Below are positions 53,872 to 62,454 of a DNA stretch of 64,000 nt, piece after piece (positions within the stretch are counted from its first letter, which is position 1; each line of letters starts with the position of its first letter). Made by a program: the position numbers and the translations under genes. Origin of the DNA: Enterovibrio calviensis DSM 14347 (GTDB taxonomy: Bacteria > Pseudomonadota > Gammaproteobacteria > Enterobacterales > Vibrionaceae); contig NZ_JHZA01000001.1 in assembly GCF_000621165.1 (NCBI RefSeq), positions 372,001 to 436,000 of the forward strand. The letters are read 5' to 3'. Under the pieces are notes generated by a model. It did no database searches. It saw only the letters and a list, made by a program, of their open reading frames with translations, and had not been told where the DNA came from.

Positions 53872-54144
53872 CTAACCCCAACGAAGAACGGTGACTAGCC
53901 ATACAATAGCTATCCCAAAGGGATACCAAATGGGAAGATCCGTCATTCCGATGAAGAGAAGGTGAATATAGGCACTGCCGAGCAGGCCTATAAATAATCG
54001 ATCACCACGGGTTGTGCGGATAGGCAAAAATCCTTTCCTTTCCACGCAAGGCCGAAGTACTTCGAATACGGTCATGGCTGTCAACATGCAGCCAATAGTG
54101 ATAAAAAACAGAGCACTTGGTAGTGTCCAGGCCATCCAACTCAT
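53872..54144 (-). CDS. DUF2160 small membrane protein (GlpU-like)
   Basis: This 90-residue protein has three membrane segments and the DUF2160 pattern, starting MSWMAWTLPSALFFITIGCM and with DRLFIGLLGSAYIHLLFIG. DUF2160 genes are typical companions of GlpSTPQV operons; the protein may help assemble or regulate the importer. It sits between permease GlpQ and the binding protein with gaps of 11 and 24 bases. Confidence 0.8.
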   Translation of the reverse strand: MSWMAWTLPSALFFITIGCMLTAMTVFEVLRPCVERKGFLPIRTTRGDRLFIGLLGSAYIHLLFIGMTDLPIWYPFGIAIVWLVTVLRWG

Positions 54145-54155
54145 TGTCTTTCTCC

Positions 54156-54953
54156 TTAAACGCGTCCTAGTGCAAAACCTTTAGCGACATGGTTACGAAC
54201 GAACCAAATCACCAATAACCCGGGTACTATGGTGAGTACCCCTGCCGCTGCCAGCACGCCCCAATCGATACCGGATGCACTCACTGTCCGCGTCATGGTG
54301 GCGACAATGGGTTTGGCGTTGACTGACGTCAATGTTCGCGCCAGCAAGAGTTCAACCCAGCTGAACATGAAACAGAAAAATGCGGTGACACCAATGCCTG
54401 AACGGATCATGGGAATGAAAATTCGCACGAAGAATCGCGGAAAGCTGTAGCCGTCGATGTAGGCGGTCTCGTCGATTTCCTTCGGCACGCCCGAAATAAA
54501 GCCTTCTAAGATCCATACCGCCAAAGGCACGTTAAACAAGCAGTGCGCGAGTGCGACGGCGATGTGGGTGTCAAAAAGCCCAACCGAGCTATAAAGCTGA
54601 AAGAAAGGCAGCAAAAACACCGCGGGCGGCGCCATTCGGTTGGTGAGCAGCCAAAAGAAAAGGTGTTTGTCGCCAATGAAACGGTAGCGTGAAAACGCGT
54701 ATGCCGCGGGCAAGGCGACGGAGAGTGACAGCAAAGTATTAATGGTCACGTAAGTCAGTGAATTGAGGTAGCCGTTGTACCAACTAGGGTCAGTGAAAAT
54801 GATGATGTAGTTTTCGAGCGTAAAAGAGTGCGGCCAGAACGTAAGGCCACCGAGAATTTCCTCGTTGGTTTTGAATGACATCATCAGCAGCCAATAGATA
54901 GGCAGCATTAAAAACAGTATGTAGGCGGAAAGCCCTATCGATTTTTTGTTCAT
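54156..54953 (-). CDS. glpQ: Glycerol-type ABC permease (GlpQ-like)
   Basis: This 265-residue protein has six membrane segments and the EAA loop ETAYIDGYSFPRFFVRIFIP. It is the second permease of a MalFG-type pair. GGAGGG lies about 9 bases before the ATG. It starts 3 bases after the GlpP stop. Confidence 0.85.
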   Translation of the reverse strand: MNKKSIGLSAYILFLMLPIYWLLMMSFKTNEEILGGLTFWPHSFTLENYIIIFTDPSWYNGYLNSLTYVTINTLLSLSVALPAAYAFSRYRFIGDKHLFFWLLTNRMAPPAVFLLPFFQLYSSVGLFDTHIAVALAHCLFNVPLAVWILEGFISGVPKEIDETAYIDGYSFPRFFVRIFIPMIRSGIGVTAFFCFMFSWVELLLARTLTSVNAKPIVATMTRTVSASGIDWGVLAAAGVLTIVPGLLVIWFVRNHVAKGFALGRV

Positions 54954-54956
54954 GGC

Positions 54957-55826
54957 TTAATCCCTCCTGTCCATGCTGGTCATGGCGGTGTAGAACACCC
55001 AACACACCAATAAAATGATGAGGAAATAGATGATCGAAAATGCGGCAGCAGGGCCAATATCGAACTGACCTACCGCCATCTTGGTGAGAGCTTGAGACAA
55101 GAAAGTGGTGGAGTTGCCGGGGCCACCGCCGGTGAGCACAAAGGGTTCGGTGTAGATCATAAAGCTGTCCATAAAGCGCAGCAGAACGCCCAGCAAGAGC
55201 ACGCTTTTGAGCTTAGGCAGTTGGATGTAACGGAACACCGCCCAGTTCGAAGCGCGGTCAATCTTTGCGGCTTGGTAGTAAACATCAGGTATGGCGCGAA
55301 GCCCTGAATAGCAAAGCAGCGCTACTAGCGATGTCCAGTGCCACACATCCATCACCAGTACGGTTATCCACGCATCCACCGGATCTGACGCATAGTTATA
55401 TTCCACGCCAATGTTATTGAGAAACCAGCCGAGCAAACCAATATCCGCTCGCCCGAATATCTGCCATATCGTGCCGACCACGTTCCATGGGATAAGTAGC
55501 GGAACAGCGAGCACGATCAGCACGATTGAGGCCTTGAGCCCTCGGGCTGGCATGGTGAGTGCTACGGCAATGCCCAGTGGTATTTCAATGGCGAGTACGC
55601 AGAAGGAATAGATAAACTGGCGCACGAGCGAGTCGTGTAAGCGCGGGTCGTTAAGGATTTCGCGATACCATTCCGTGCCGACAAAGTAGCGCGTGTTTTG
55701 GTCAAAAATATCCTGAATGGAGTAGTTCACCACCGTCATCAGCGGAATGATGGCGGAGAAGGCAACCAAGAGGAACACGGGCATAACCAATAGCCATGCG
55801 CGATTGTTTTCGGTTTTAGTTTGCAT
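54957..55826 (-). CDS. glpP: Glycerol-type ABC permease (GlpP-like)
   Basis: This 289-residue protein has six membrane segments, starting MQTKTENNRAWLLVMPVFLL, and an EAA-type loop (YYQAAKIDRASNWAVFRYIQLPKLK). Its start overlaps the end of the GlpT gene by 11 bases. It forms the channel with GlpQ. Confidence 0.85.
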   Translation of the reverse strand: MQTKTENNRAWLLVMPVFLLVAFSAIIPLMTVVNYSIQDIFDQNTRYFVGTEWYREILNDPRLHDSLVRQFIYSFCVLAIEIPLGIAVALTMPARGLKASIVLIVLAVPLLIPWNVVGTIWQIFGRADIGLLGWFLNNIGVEYNYASDPVDAWITVLVMDVWHWTSLVALLCYSGLRAIPDVYYQAAKIDRASNWAVFRYIQLPKLKSVLLLGVLLRFMDSFMIYTEPFVLTGGGPGNSTTFLSQALTKMAVGQFDIGPAAAFSIIYFLIILLVCWVFYTAMTSMDRRD

Positions 55827-56952
55827 CCTGCGCTCCCGTTTCTATGTCGGGCTGTTGGGGTTCTCCAGCCAGAAATTCGTCGATGTATAGCTTTAGCCAT
55901 TGGGCAGGAAAGCTAATATGGGCGTGATCCGTGGGCACGGGCGCTTCCTCGGCAATGCGCAGTTTTAGGGGCTGGCTACCAAAACGAACCGTCACAATTT
56001 TGTAGGTGCCGAGGTCTTCAACGAACTCCACCGGGACTTGCCATGCGTCGTCTCGTTTCTCTTGCCATAAATGAACAAACTCAGGGCGAATACCGACTTT
56101 GATGTTGTTGCTCTCTGTTTGTGCCAACACATCGCGCTGTTCAGCAGTGAGCAACATGTCTATCTCTTCAAAGCTGACATTGCCGTCTTGGCTTCTTTGT
56201 ACAGGCAACAAGTTCATCCCTGGACTACCAATAAAGAACCCAACGAACGTGTGATTGGGGGATTCAAACAACTCGCGAGGTGTCCCAAATTGCACAATGG
56301 CACCGTCATACATCACGGCGATTTCTTCCGCGAACGTGGCGGCTTCAAGCTGATCGTGGGTGACGTAAATCATGGTGATGTGGAACTGTTCGTGGATTTG
56401 TCGCAACTTTCGGCGCAGCTTCCATTTGAGGTGAGGGTCAATCACCGTCAGTGGCTCATCGAACAAGATGGCGGAAACGTCTTCGCGAACCAGCCCTCGC
56501 CCCATCGACACTTTTTGTTTTTCGTCTGCGGAGAGATTGCTGGCGCGCTTATCCAGAACCGGAGTCAGTTCGAGCAGTTCCGCCACGTCGCTGACGCGAG
56601 AGCGCACTTTGGCCTCGGGTGTTTTCATATTACGCAGCGGGAACGCGAGGTTGTCGTACACCGTCATGGTGTCGTAAACCACGGGAAACTGGAAAACCTG
56701 CGCGATGTTTCTTTCTTGCGGGGCAAGTTGGCTGACGTCTTGATGGTCGAAAACCACTTTCCCTTCGGACGGCGTGAGCAGGCCTGAAATGATGTTGAGC
56801 ATGGTACTTTTACCGCAGCCAGAAGGCCCTAACAGGGCATAGGCACCGCCATTTCGCCACGTATGGGTCATTTTTCTGATGGCGTAGTCGCTGCGACCTT
56901 GTGGAGAGGGCGAGTAAGAATGCGCCAGTGAATCGAGAATTATTTCTGCCAT
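55816..56952 (-). CDS. glpT: ABC ATPase with degenerate signature (GlpT-like)
   Basis: This 378-residue ATPase has an intact Walker A (GPSGCGKST) and Walker B (AILFDEP), but the signature is LSADEKQKVSMGRGL instead of LSGGQ and the D-loop is LTVIDPH. This asymmetry is also described for the GlpT/GlpS pair of glycerol importers, where one subunit is catalytically impaired. The C-terminal TOBE domain is present. The ATG at 56952 has AGGAG upstream. It is 10 bases from the GlpS stop and overlaps GlpP. Confidence 0.85.
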   Translation of the reverse strand: MAEIILDSLAHSYSPSPQGRSDYAIRKMTHTWRNGGAYALLGPSGCGKSTMLNIISGLLTPSEGKVVFDHQDVSQLAPQERNIAQVFQFPVVYDTMTVYDNLAFPLRNMKTPEAKVRSRVSDVAELLELTPVLDKRASNLSADEKQKVSMGRGLVREDVSAILFDEPLTVIDPHLKWKLRRKLRQIHEQFHITMIYVTHDQLEAATFAEEIAVMYDGAIVQFGTPRELFESPNHTFVGFFIGSPGMNLLPVQRSQDGNVSFEEIDMLLTAEQRDVLAQTESNNIKVGIRPEFVHLWQEKRDDAWQVPVEFVEDLGTYKIVTVRFGSQPLKLRIAEEAPVPTDHAHISFPAQWLKLYIDEFLAGEPQQPDIETGAQDAN

Positions 56953-56962
56953 GCTTATCTCC

Positions 56963-58042
56963 TCACAAACGGCGCGCTGATTGAATCAGCTGCTTGGATT
57001 GGTCGAACACATACAGCTTGTGCGTTGGCACATAGATACTGATGCGCGCATCGACGGGGTAATCGTGAACACCGGGTAAATGAAGCACCATATTGATGTC
57101 TCGATTTCGTACGTGAAGGAAGGTTTCGCTGCCGCTGATCTCTGCCAATTCAACCTCAACAGACAGTTCGAGGTCATCGTCGTTGTGAGGCACCAAGCTC
57201 AAATGGTTTGGGCGGATACCGAATTGGTATTGCCCTTCATTGAGTTCGCTCAGATCCGTATTGAGTGGAAAGTGAATCGTTTCATTGAAAGAGACATTGC
57301 CCTCGCCAACACTGCCTTGGATCAGGTTGATGGGCGGCTCGCCAAACAAATCGGCACAGGTGACAGAAGCCGGGTGGTGATAAACCTCGGCGGTGGGCCC
57401 AGATTGGATGACTTGACCTTCGTGGATCAGCAACACGTTGCCACCCAATGCCAGTGCTTCGTTAGGTTCGGTGGTGGCGTAAACAGCAATGGTGTTGCGC
57501 TCCGCGAAGAGTTCACGCATTTCTTGGCGAAGTTCTTCTCGAAGTTTGTAATCGAGGTTGACTAGAGGTTCATCAAACAGAATCAAATCGGCACTTTTGA
57601 CTAAGGCGCGTGCCATGGCAGTGCGTTGCTGCTGACCGCCAGAAAGCTCAAGAGGAAGACGATTAAGGAAAGATTCGATTCGAAGCATTTCGGCGGTTTC
57701 CTGAACGCGTTCTTTGATGATGTGTTCAGGATGCTTTTCAAGGCGCAATGGCGATGCGATGTTTTCGTACACCGTCATGTTCGGGTAATTGATGAATTGT
57801 TGGTACACCATGGACACGTTACGTTCTCGTACTGGCACGCCGGTTACATCCTGCCCGTTAAACAAGACGCTTCCAGAAGAAGGCTTATCTAAGCCTGCCA
57901 TTAATCGCATTAAGCTGGTTTTTCCTGCCAATGTCCTGCCGAGCAGAACATTGAATGAACCGGGCTCGATGCGCAGATCAATGTTATCTAGCCATACTTC
58001 GTTGTTATTTATCCGTGTGACGCTTTTCAGTTCAAGTGACAT
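56963..58042 (-). CDS. glpS: ABC ATPase (GlpS-like)
   Basis: This 359-residue ATPase has Walker A GRTLAGKT (an atypical but valid GxxxxGKT), signature LSGGQQQRTAMARAL, Walker B LILFDEPLVNLDYKL, and a C-terminal OB/TOBE domain. The ATG at 58042 has GGGAG 5 bases before it and is preferred over one 30 bases upstream. It is first in the operon and lies 94 bases below a -24/-12 element. Confidence 0.85.
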   Translation of the reverse strand: MSLELKSVTRINNNEVWLDNIDLRIEPGSFNVLLGRTLAGKTSLMRLMAGLDKPSSGSVLFNGQDVTGVPVRERNVSMVYQQFINYPNMTVYENIASPLRLEKHPEHIIKERVQETAEMLRIESFLNRLPLELSGGQQQRTAMARALVKSADLILFDEPLVNLDYKLREELRQEMRELFAERNTIAVYATTEPNEALALGGNVLLIHEGQVIQSGPTAEVYHHPASVTCADLFGEPPINLIQGSVGEGNVSFNETIHFPLNTDLSELNEGQYQFGIRPNHLSLVPHNDDDLELSVEVELAEISGSETFLHVRNRDINMVLHLPGVHDYPVDARISIYVPTHKLYVFDQSKQLIQSARRL

Positions 58043-58135
58043 GAAGGCTCCCTGAATCAGTGTTGGGGTCAATGTGGTAGCGTGAAAATCCTCTTAGCGA
58101 AAACGCGCACATTCATCACATTCCGAACGATATAC

Positions 58136-58150
58136 GCTAGAAGTGTGCCA
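58136..58150 (-). promoter_or_regulatory. Sigma-54 (-24/-12) promoter of the glp operon
   Basis: TGGCACACTTCTAGC reads toward glpS on the minus strand. GG and GC have the exact 10-base spacing of the consensus TGGCACG-N4-TTGC; the only doubtful part is TAGC instead of TTGC. The neighbouring divergent gene encodes a sigma-54 activator. Confidence 0.7.
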
Positions 58151-58232
58151 ATAGTTAATGAAATGTTATCTACATGATTTTTAGATATATAATTTAATAA
58201 TGAACAATAAGACTGTGAAAAAACTGTCACCT

Positions 58233-58255
58233 ATTGTGTTGACTGTTAACACAAT
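58233..58255. promoter_or_regulatory. Inverted repeat, candidate upstream activator site
   Basis: ATTGTGTT (58233-58240) and AACACAAT (58248-58255) flank 7 bases, about 85-105 bases upstream of the -24 element. This position suits an enhancer for a sigma-54 activator. Further GTGAA/TGTCAC half-sites lie beside it. Confidence 0.5.
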
Positions 58256-58310
58256 GTGAACAATGCTTAACGCTCATTTTATGTTCGAATGCGCATGGTG
58301 GGACGTTGTC

Positions 58311-60182
58311 ATGAGCGATAAAGCTCACTCTCATAATCAGATAATCCAAGCCTCTTGGCAGCGTTGTCAGTCATTTGGGTTGATGCCAAAAAACACGCCT
58401 GAAATAGTGAAGCTCGATAATGGAGAGTGGAGCAATGTACGCGATCGTTCTCATGACTTGATTGCAACCACCCAAGAGCAAGTCCTACCTTTTTACGAGA
58501 ACATTTTGGTGAACAGCAACAGTTTGGTGCTGTTAGCTGACAATGACGGGAATTTACTGAGTCGATGGGGACGGCCGGGTTTTGTGAATCAAATGGAGAA
58601 ACATTTGTTTGATCACGGGACTAACTGGAGAGAGAAGTACAACGGGACCAATGCGGTAGGGACGGCTTTGCAAACAGGAGAAGCCGTTGCTGTAGGTCGA
58701 GACGAGCATTACTTAATCGCAAATCGTTACATGACCGCATCCGCTGCGCCGATATTCAACAGTGACCGTCATTTGGTGGGGGTGTTAAACATCTCATCTG
58801 ATGCGTATTTGCCGACATCACACGTGACAGGCATGGTAAAGGTAATGACGCAGGCGGTTGAGAACCAGTTGATCATTGCCAACTATCACCATCACTGTCA
58901 CATGCTCACGTTTAACACCAGCAGCGATAACCTCGCAAGCCAATGGGCCGGATTGTTAGTGTTCAATGAAGCGGGAGACATCATTGCGGCCAATCGCCGT
59001 GCTGATCTGTTGGTCGGACAAACGCTGGTGGGGCTGGATATTGCTTCTGTCACAGGGATTTCAGCACTCAAATTGTCAGCACACCCTGAACATCATCCCC
59101 TTTCATTTATTGGGTTATCTAAGTACCGTCTGTTTGGGACGATTAAGCGACCCGTCAATCAGACCATTCGCTCGCCACTTTCGGTGCCTTTTCCTGTTTC
59201 AGCGCCAACAACACCCCCATCAAATGTGAATATAAAGCCGAGCGAGCGTCGGCTGAAGCATTTGGATCTAGGCGACGCCAAAATGCAAAAAGCCATTCGC
59301 CAAGCTCAAAGTGTGGTGAACAGCGATATTCCATTAGTGATCCAAGGTGAAACAGGCGTAGGCAAAGAGGTTTTTGCCAAAGCTACCCATGCGTCTTCGA
59401 GCCGAGTCGGCAAAAAGCTGGTGGCGGTAAACTGTGCAGCAATACCTGCAGATCTCGTGGAATCTGAATTGTTCGGTTATGTGAAAGGTGCGTTCACAGG
59501 GGCGAGTGCAAAAGGCAGCATTGGCTATATTCGGCAAGCCGACGGCGGCACCTTAATGCTGGATGAAATTGGCGACATGCCATTGCATGTGCAAGCTCGG
59601 TTACTCAGAGTGCTGCAAGAGAAAGCCGTGACACCGCTTGGCAGCACAGAGAGTTATGCCGTGGATTTTCGTGTGATATGTGCAACACACCAATCGCTGC
59701 GAGAAGCGGTCGCACAGAAACGATTTAGAGAAGACCTTTATTATCGCATCAATGGATTAACACTTTTCTTACCCGCATTGAGAGAGCGTTCTGACACCAA
59801 CGCGCTTGTTACCGTGTTATTGCCTGAGCTTGCAGGGGAGATCAGCCCGCAAATTGATGATGATGTGTTTGATCTGTTTGCTCGTCACCCTTGGCCGGGC
59901 AATATTCGACAGTTGGTGAACACACTCCGCGTTGCCTTGGCGTTGTCGAACGGTGAGAGAGTGCAACCTCATCACCTGCCGGATGATTTCTTTCTAGACC
60001 TTCGACATGATGCTGTTCCACAATCACCGCAACTAAATGTGACTCCTCGAATTGCGAGCTGGCGCGAGAGCCTTCCTTCGTTGTATGCCGAAACGGAGGG
60101 TAACATCACCCGCATTGCAGAAATTTCAGGTGTAAGCCGTAACACCATCTACAAGCGTCTTCGGGTCCTTGGTATCAAATAA
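58311..60182 (+). CDS. Sigma-54-dependent activator (AcoR/GAF type)
   Basis: This 623-residue regulator has an N-terminal GAF-like sensor (EKYNGTNAVGTALQTGEAVAV near residue 108), an AAA+ ATPase (Walker A GETGVGKE ~345, GAFTGA loop ~392, GGTLMLDEIGD) and a C-terminal Fis-type helix-turn-helix (~603, ISGVSRNTIYKRL). It resembles AcoR-type activators that sense small carbon compounds. The start at 58311 is chosen from GGGACG upstream; an earlier ATG (58263) is possible. It is divergent from the glp operon and very probably drives it through the -24/-12 element, with glycerol or a related compound as the cue. Confidence 0.9.
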   Translation: MSDKAHSHNQIIQASWQRCQSFGLMPKNTPEIVKLDNGEWSNVRDRSHDLIATTQEQVLPFYENILVNSNSLVLLADNDGNLLSRWGRPGFVNQMEKHLFDHGTNWREKYNGTNAVGTALQTGEAVAVGRDEHYLIANRYMTASAAPIFNSDRHLVGVLNISSDAYLPTSHVTGMVKVMTQAVENQLIIANYHHHCHMLTFNTSSDNLASQWAGLLVFNEAGDIIAANRRADLLVGQTLVGLDIASVTGISALKLSAHPEHHPLSFIGLSKYRLFGTIKRPVNQTIRSPLSVPFPVSAPTTPPSNVNIKPSERRLKHLDLGDAKMQKAIRQAQSVVNSDIPLVIQGETGVGKEVFAKATHASSSRVGKKLVAVNCAAIPADLVESELFGYVKGAFTGASAKGSIGYIRQADGGTLMLDEIGDMPLHVQARLLRVLQEKAVTPLGSTESYAVDFRVICATHQSLREAVAQKRFREDLYYRINGLTLFLPALRERSDTNALVTVLLPELAGEISPQIDDDVFDLFARHPWPGNIRQLVNTLRVALALSNGERVQPHHLPDDFFLDLRHDAVPQSPQLNVTPRIASWRESLPSLYAETEGNITRIAEISGVSRNTIYKRLRVLGIK

Positions 60183-60625
60183 CCAACCCTTCATCCTCCT
60201 CGTAAATGTCAATTAAATTAGCATCTTGTTGCACATACTTTCCGTATTGTGCCGAAAAAACTCATTATGACTCTAAATATTTTTTCTTAAAAAAGAGACT
60301 TTAGTCGCATTAATCGTTTGAGTGATGTTAACCGTATTGCGTGTTTTTTACGCATTTTCTGTGTGGGAATTGAGCGAGTTTGTTTTTCTGGTGAGTGAAT
60401 GCTTAGTTGCATAAATGCATTGTTTGATTCAATTAGGCGACTTGTTATGCGATTTTATGGCGGTTTTATGAATGATTAAATGTTGGTGAATTGTTAGGCT
60501 AAGTATCTGTCAAGTGCTTTAAATGTTAATAAATATATCGTTGAACTCTGTGTTTCTAGGATGTTAATTTTTATTCCGCAGCATCAATGCAAACGGAATT
60601 TATAAGAAATACAGGAACGTATTCT
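60183..60625. other. AT-rich leader of the porin gene
   Basis: The 443 bases hold no gene. They are AT-rich, with many TTAA and TGTTAA steps typical of a strongly regulated porin promoter. Near the gene an inverted repeat (ATTCCG 60573-60578, CGGAAT 60594-60599) may form a leader hairpin. Confidence 0.5.
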
Positions 60626-61690
60626 ATGAAAAAGACAATTTTAGCAGTAGCAATCCCAGCAGTACTTTTGGCAGGCAACGTAAGCGCATTCGAAGCATAT
60701 AGCGGCGATGCGGGTTCAGTAGAAGTCTACGGCCAACTTCGTGCAACACTATCTAAGTCACCAGACAAAGATATCACTCTGAATGACGGCAGCTCTCGCG
60801 CCGGTGTTAATGCGCTTTACACTGTCACTGATGACGTTGATGTGTTCGCAAGACTTGAGTACAGCATTAGCTACGACAAAGATGCGATGGCAAACCGTTT
60901 AGGCTACTTCGGTTTTACGGGTGACTTCGGTAAAGTGATTCTGGGTAAGCAATACCTGACAGCAGATGACCTTTGGGGTGTTGATAACTCATACTGGTTC
61001 GGTGGCTCTCACATCGTACAAGGTACGGTTTCCGGTGGTAAGCACGACAGCGCTGTTCGATACATTCTAGATACGGATTTTGCAACGTTTGACGCGAGCT
61101 ATGGCCTTGCAGAAGACGGTGCAGCTGCACAAGTTGCTGAACTATTTGTGAGCAAAGACATCGCAGGCTTCTCAGTAACCGCGGGTGTTTCTTCTGCTGA
61201 GCAAGAACATGGCGCATTTGATTATAAGGTTGACGAAACGCAAACTGTTAACGTTAAGGCGGGTGCAGTAGACGACCTTTACTACACATTGTGGGCAGAT
61301 CGTTCGTTTGGTGACTTGAATGTCGGTGTTCAATTCGCAAGCAGCGCAATGGAAAGTGATGCTTTGGCCGTAGACATTGATCGCCAAGGTTACACACTAG
61401 CGCTGAACTATGCACTGTCAGCTAAATCTGACGTATACGGTGGTTACGAACTCACTGAGATTGAAGCGCGTGCTGACCAAGTTGGACTTGCTGAGAATGA
61501 TGACTACACCAATGTTTACGTAGGTGCAGTACACAGATTCAATTCATATTTCCGCCTTTGGGCTGAAGCGGCATACTCAGACGGCGTTACTTTGGGTTAC
61601 AAGAACAACAAAAATGATGGTTTCAGCGTTTCACCTAGTGTTGTAGACGGTGACGCTCAGTTCGCAATCGGTGCACGTGTTTACTGGTAA
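60626..61690 (+). CDS. General outer-membrane porin
   Basis: This 354-residue protein has a signal peptide (MKKTILAVAIPAVLLAGNVS, cut after ...SA). The mature chain has the Gram-negative porin pattern: EVYGQLRATLS, alternating beta strands, LGYFGFTGDFGKVILGKQYL (loop 3/PEFGG-like region) and a C-terminal aromatic ending GARVYW. It forms a trimeric channel in the outer membrane. AGGAACG lies about 6-12 bases before the ATG. It is monocistronic with a strong terminator. Confidence 0.9.
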   Translation: MKKTILAVAIPAVLLAGNVSAFEAYSGDAGSVEVYGQLRATLSKSPDKDITLNDGSSRAGVNALYTVTDDVDVFARLEYSISYDKDAMANRLGYFGFTGDFGKVILGKQYLTADDLWGVDNSYWFGGSHIVQGTVSGGKHDSAVRYILDTDFATFDASYGLAEDGAAAQVAELFVSKDIAGFSVTAGVSSAEQEHGAFDYKVDETQTVNVKAGAVDDLYYTLWADRSFGDLNVGVQFASSAMESDALAVDIDRQGYTLALNYALSAKSDVYGGYELTEIEARADQVGLAENDDYTNVYVGAVHRFNSYFRLWAEAAYSDGVTLGYKNNKNDGFSVSPSVVDGDAQFAIGARVYW

Positions 61691-61729
61691 TCAGTATCGT
61701 TAAATACGCTTAAACTTCACATTGCCTTT

Positions 61730-61757
61730 AAAGCTCAGCATGTTTGCTGAGCTTTTT
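61730..61757 (+). terminator. Terminator of the porin gene
   Basis: AAAGCTCAGCA (61730-61740) pairs with TGCTGAGCTTT around TGTT and runs into five T. Confidence 0.9.
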
Positions 61758-61762
61758 CCGTT

Positions 61763-61820
61763 ATATACCCAATAACCTGAAGAGGCTCGCTGAATCCTGC
61801 CTCTTCAGATTACTTGAGTA
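61763..61820. repeat. Minimal hairpin form of the dispersed TIR element
   Basis: TATACCCAATAACCTGAAG at the left and CTTCAGATTACTTGAGTA at the right form an inverted repeat around a loop that contains GCTGAATCCTGC, as in the left end of the full element. The ends match those at 23538-23802, so it is probably a deletion derivative. Confidence 0.65.
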
Positions 61821-61870
61821 CATCCGTTTATTGGCAAAGCGATGATTGGTATCACTTTTCTCCATGCAAC

Positions 61871-61896
61871 AAAAAAGGAGGCATTAGCCTCCTTTT
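61871..61896. terminator. Bidirectional terminator
   Basis: AAAAGGAGGC (61873-61882) pairs with GCCTCCTTTT (61887-61896) around ATTA, with a T run on each strand. It ends the gene at 61942 on the minus strand. Confidence 0.85.
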
Positions 61897-61941
61897 GTTC
61901 AATCATGCCACTGCTTACTCAAGCATCTTATGCATAATGAC

Positions 61942-62250
61942 TTATTTTTTGCCTTCTTTCTCTTGGCGCGTCAATTCTTTGATTTGACGGCTGATTTCAC
62001 GGCGTTCTTTTGAAATCTCAGCGCTGCTGATGATGTGGTCATCTACACGATCTTCATAATCGGCTTTCATGTTCTTGACGATTTCAACGATCTCGTCAGG
62101 CGTCATGTTTGGCTGAATGTAGTCAAGCAGGTTCTCAAGCAAGGTAACGCGCTTTTGGTTGTCGCGGATTTTTTTCTCGTTGTCCTGAATTTCCCGCTTC
62201 AGTTTATTTTTGCGACGAGAGAACTTAACGATCTCGAATACATTGTTCAT
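61942..62250 (-). CDS. Small coiled-coil protein
   Basis: This 102-residue highly charged protein starts [20 protein letters not shown] and contains long helices ([39 protein letters not shown]), so a coiled-coil dimer is likely. The middle [19 protein letters not shown] is a conserved-looking segment. GAAGG lies about 11 bases before the ATG. The family is not recognised. The 200-base gap to the next gene holds no gene. Confidence 0.65.
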   Translation of the reverse strand: MNNVFEIVKFSRRKNKLKREIQDNEKKIRDNQKRVTLLENLLDYIQPNMTPDEIVEIVKNMKADYEDRVDDHIISSAEISKERREISRQIKELTRQEKEGKK

Positions 62251-62454
62251 CTGTGTTCAACCTTCTATGTGTAATCCTGACGAAATTAAACCACATTGAG
62301 GGCGTCGGAAACAGTCTTTTGATCAAGGAAAAGTGAGTAATTTGGGAAGTTGTAATCGGCGTGGAATGTACGAAACTCTTAGCAGTTTTTGCCGTCATGC
62401 AGTGAAAGCCATTGCTTGGGCTCGTAGGTATGCATGACGACAAATGAAAGTAAA

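Noticed and set aside
56071-56787. Plus-strand frame of 238 codons inside glpT
   Set aside because: It lies wholly within a confident ATPase gene on the other strand and has no ribosome site or recognised motif.
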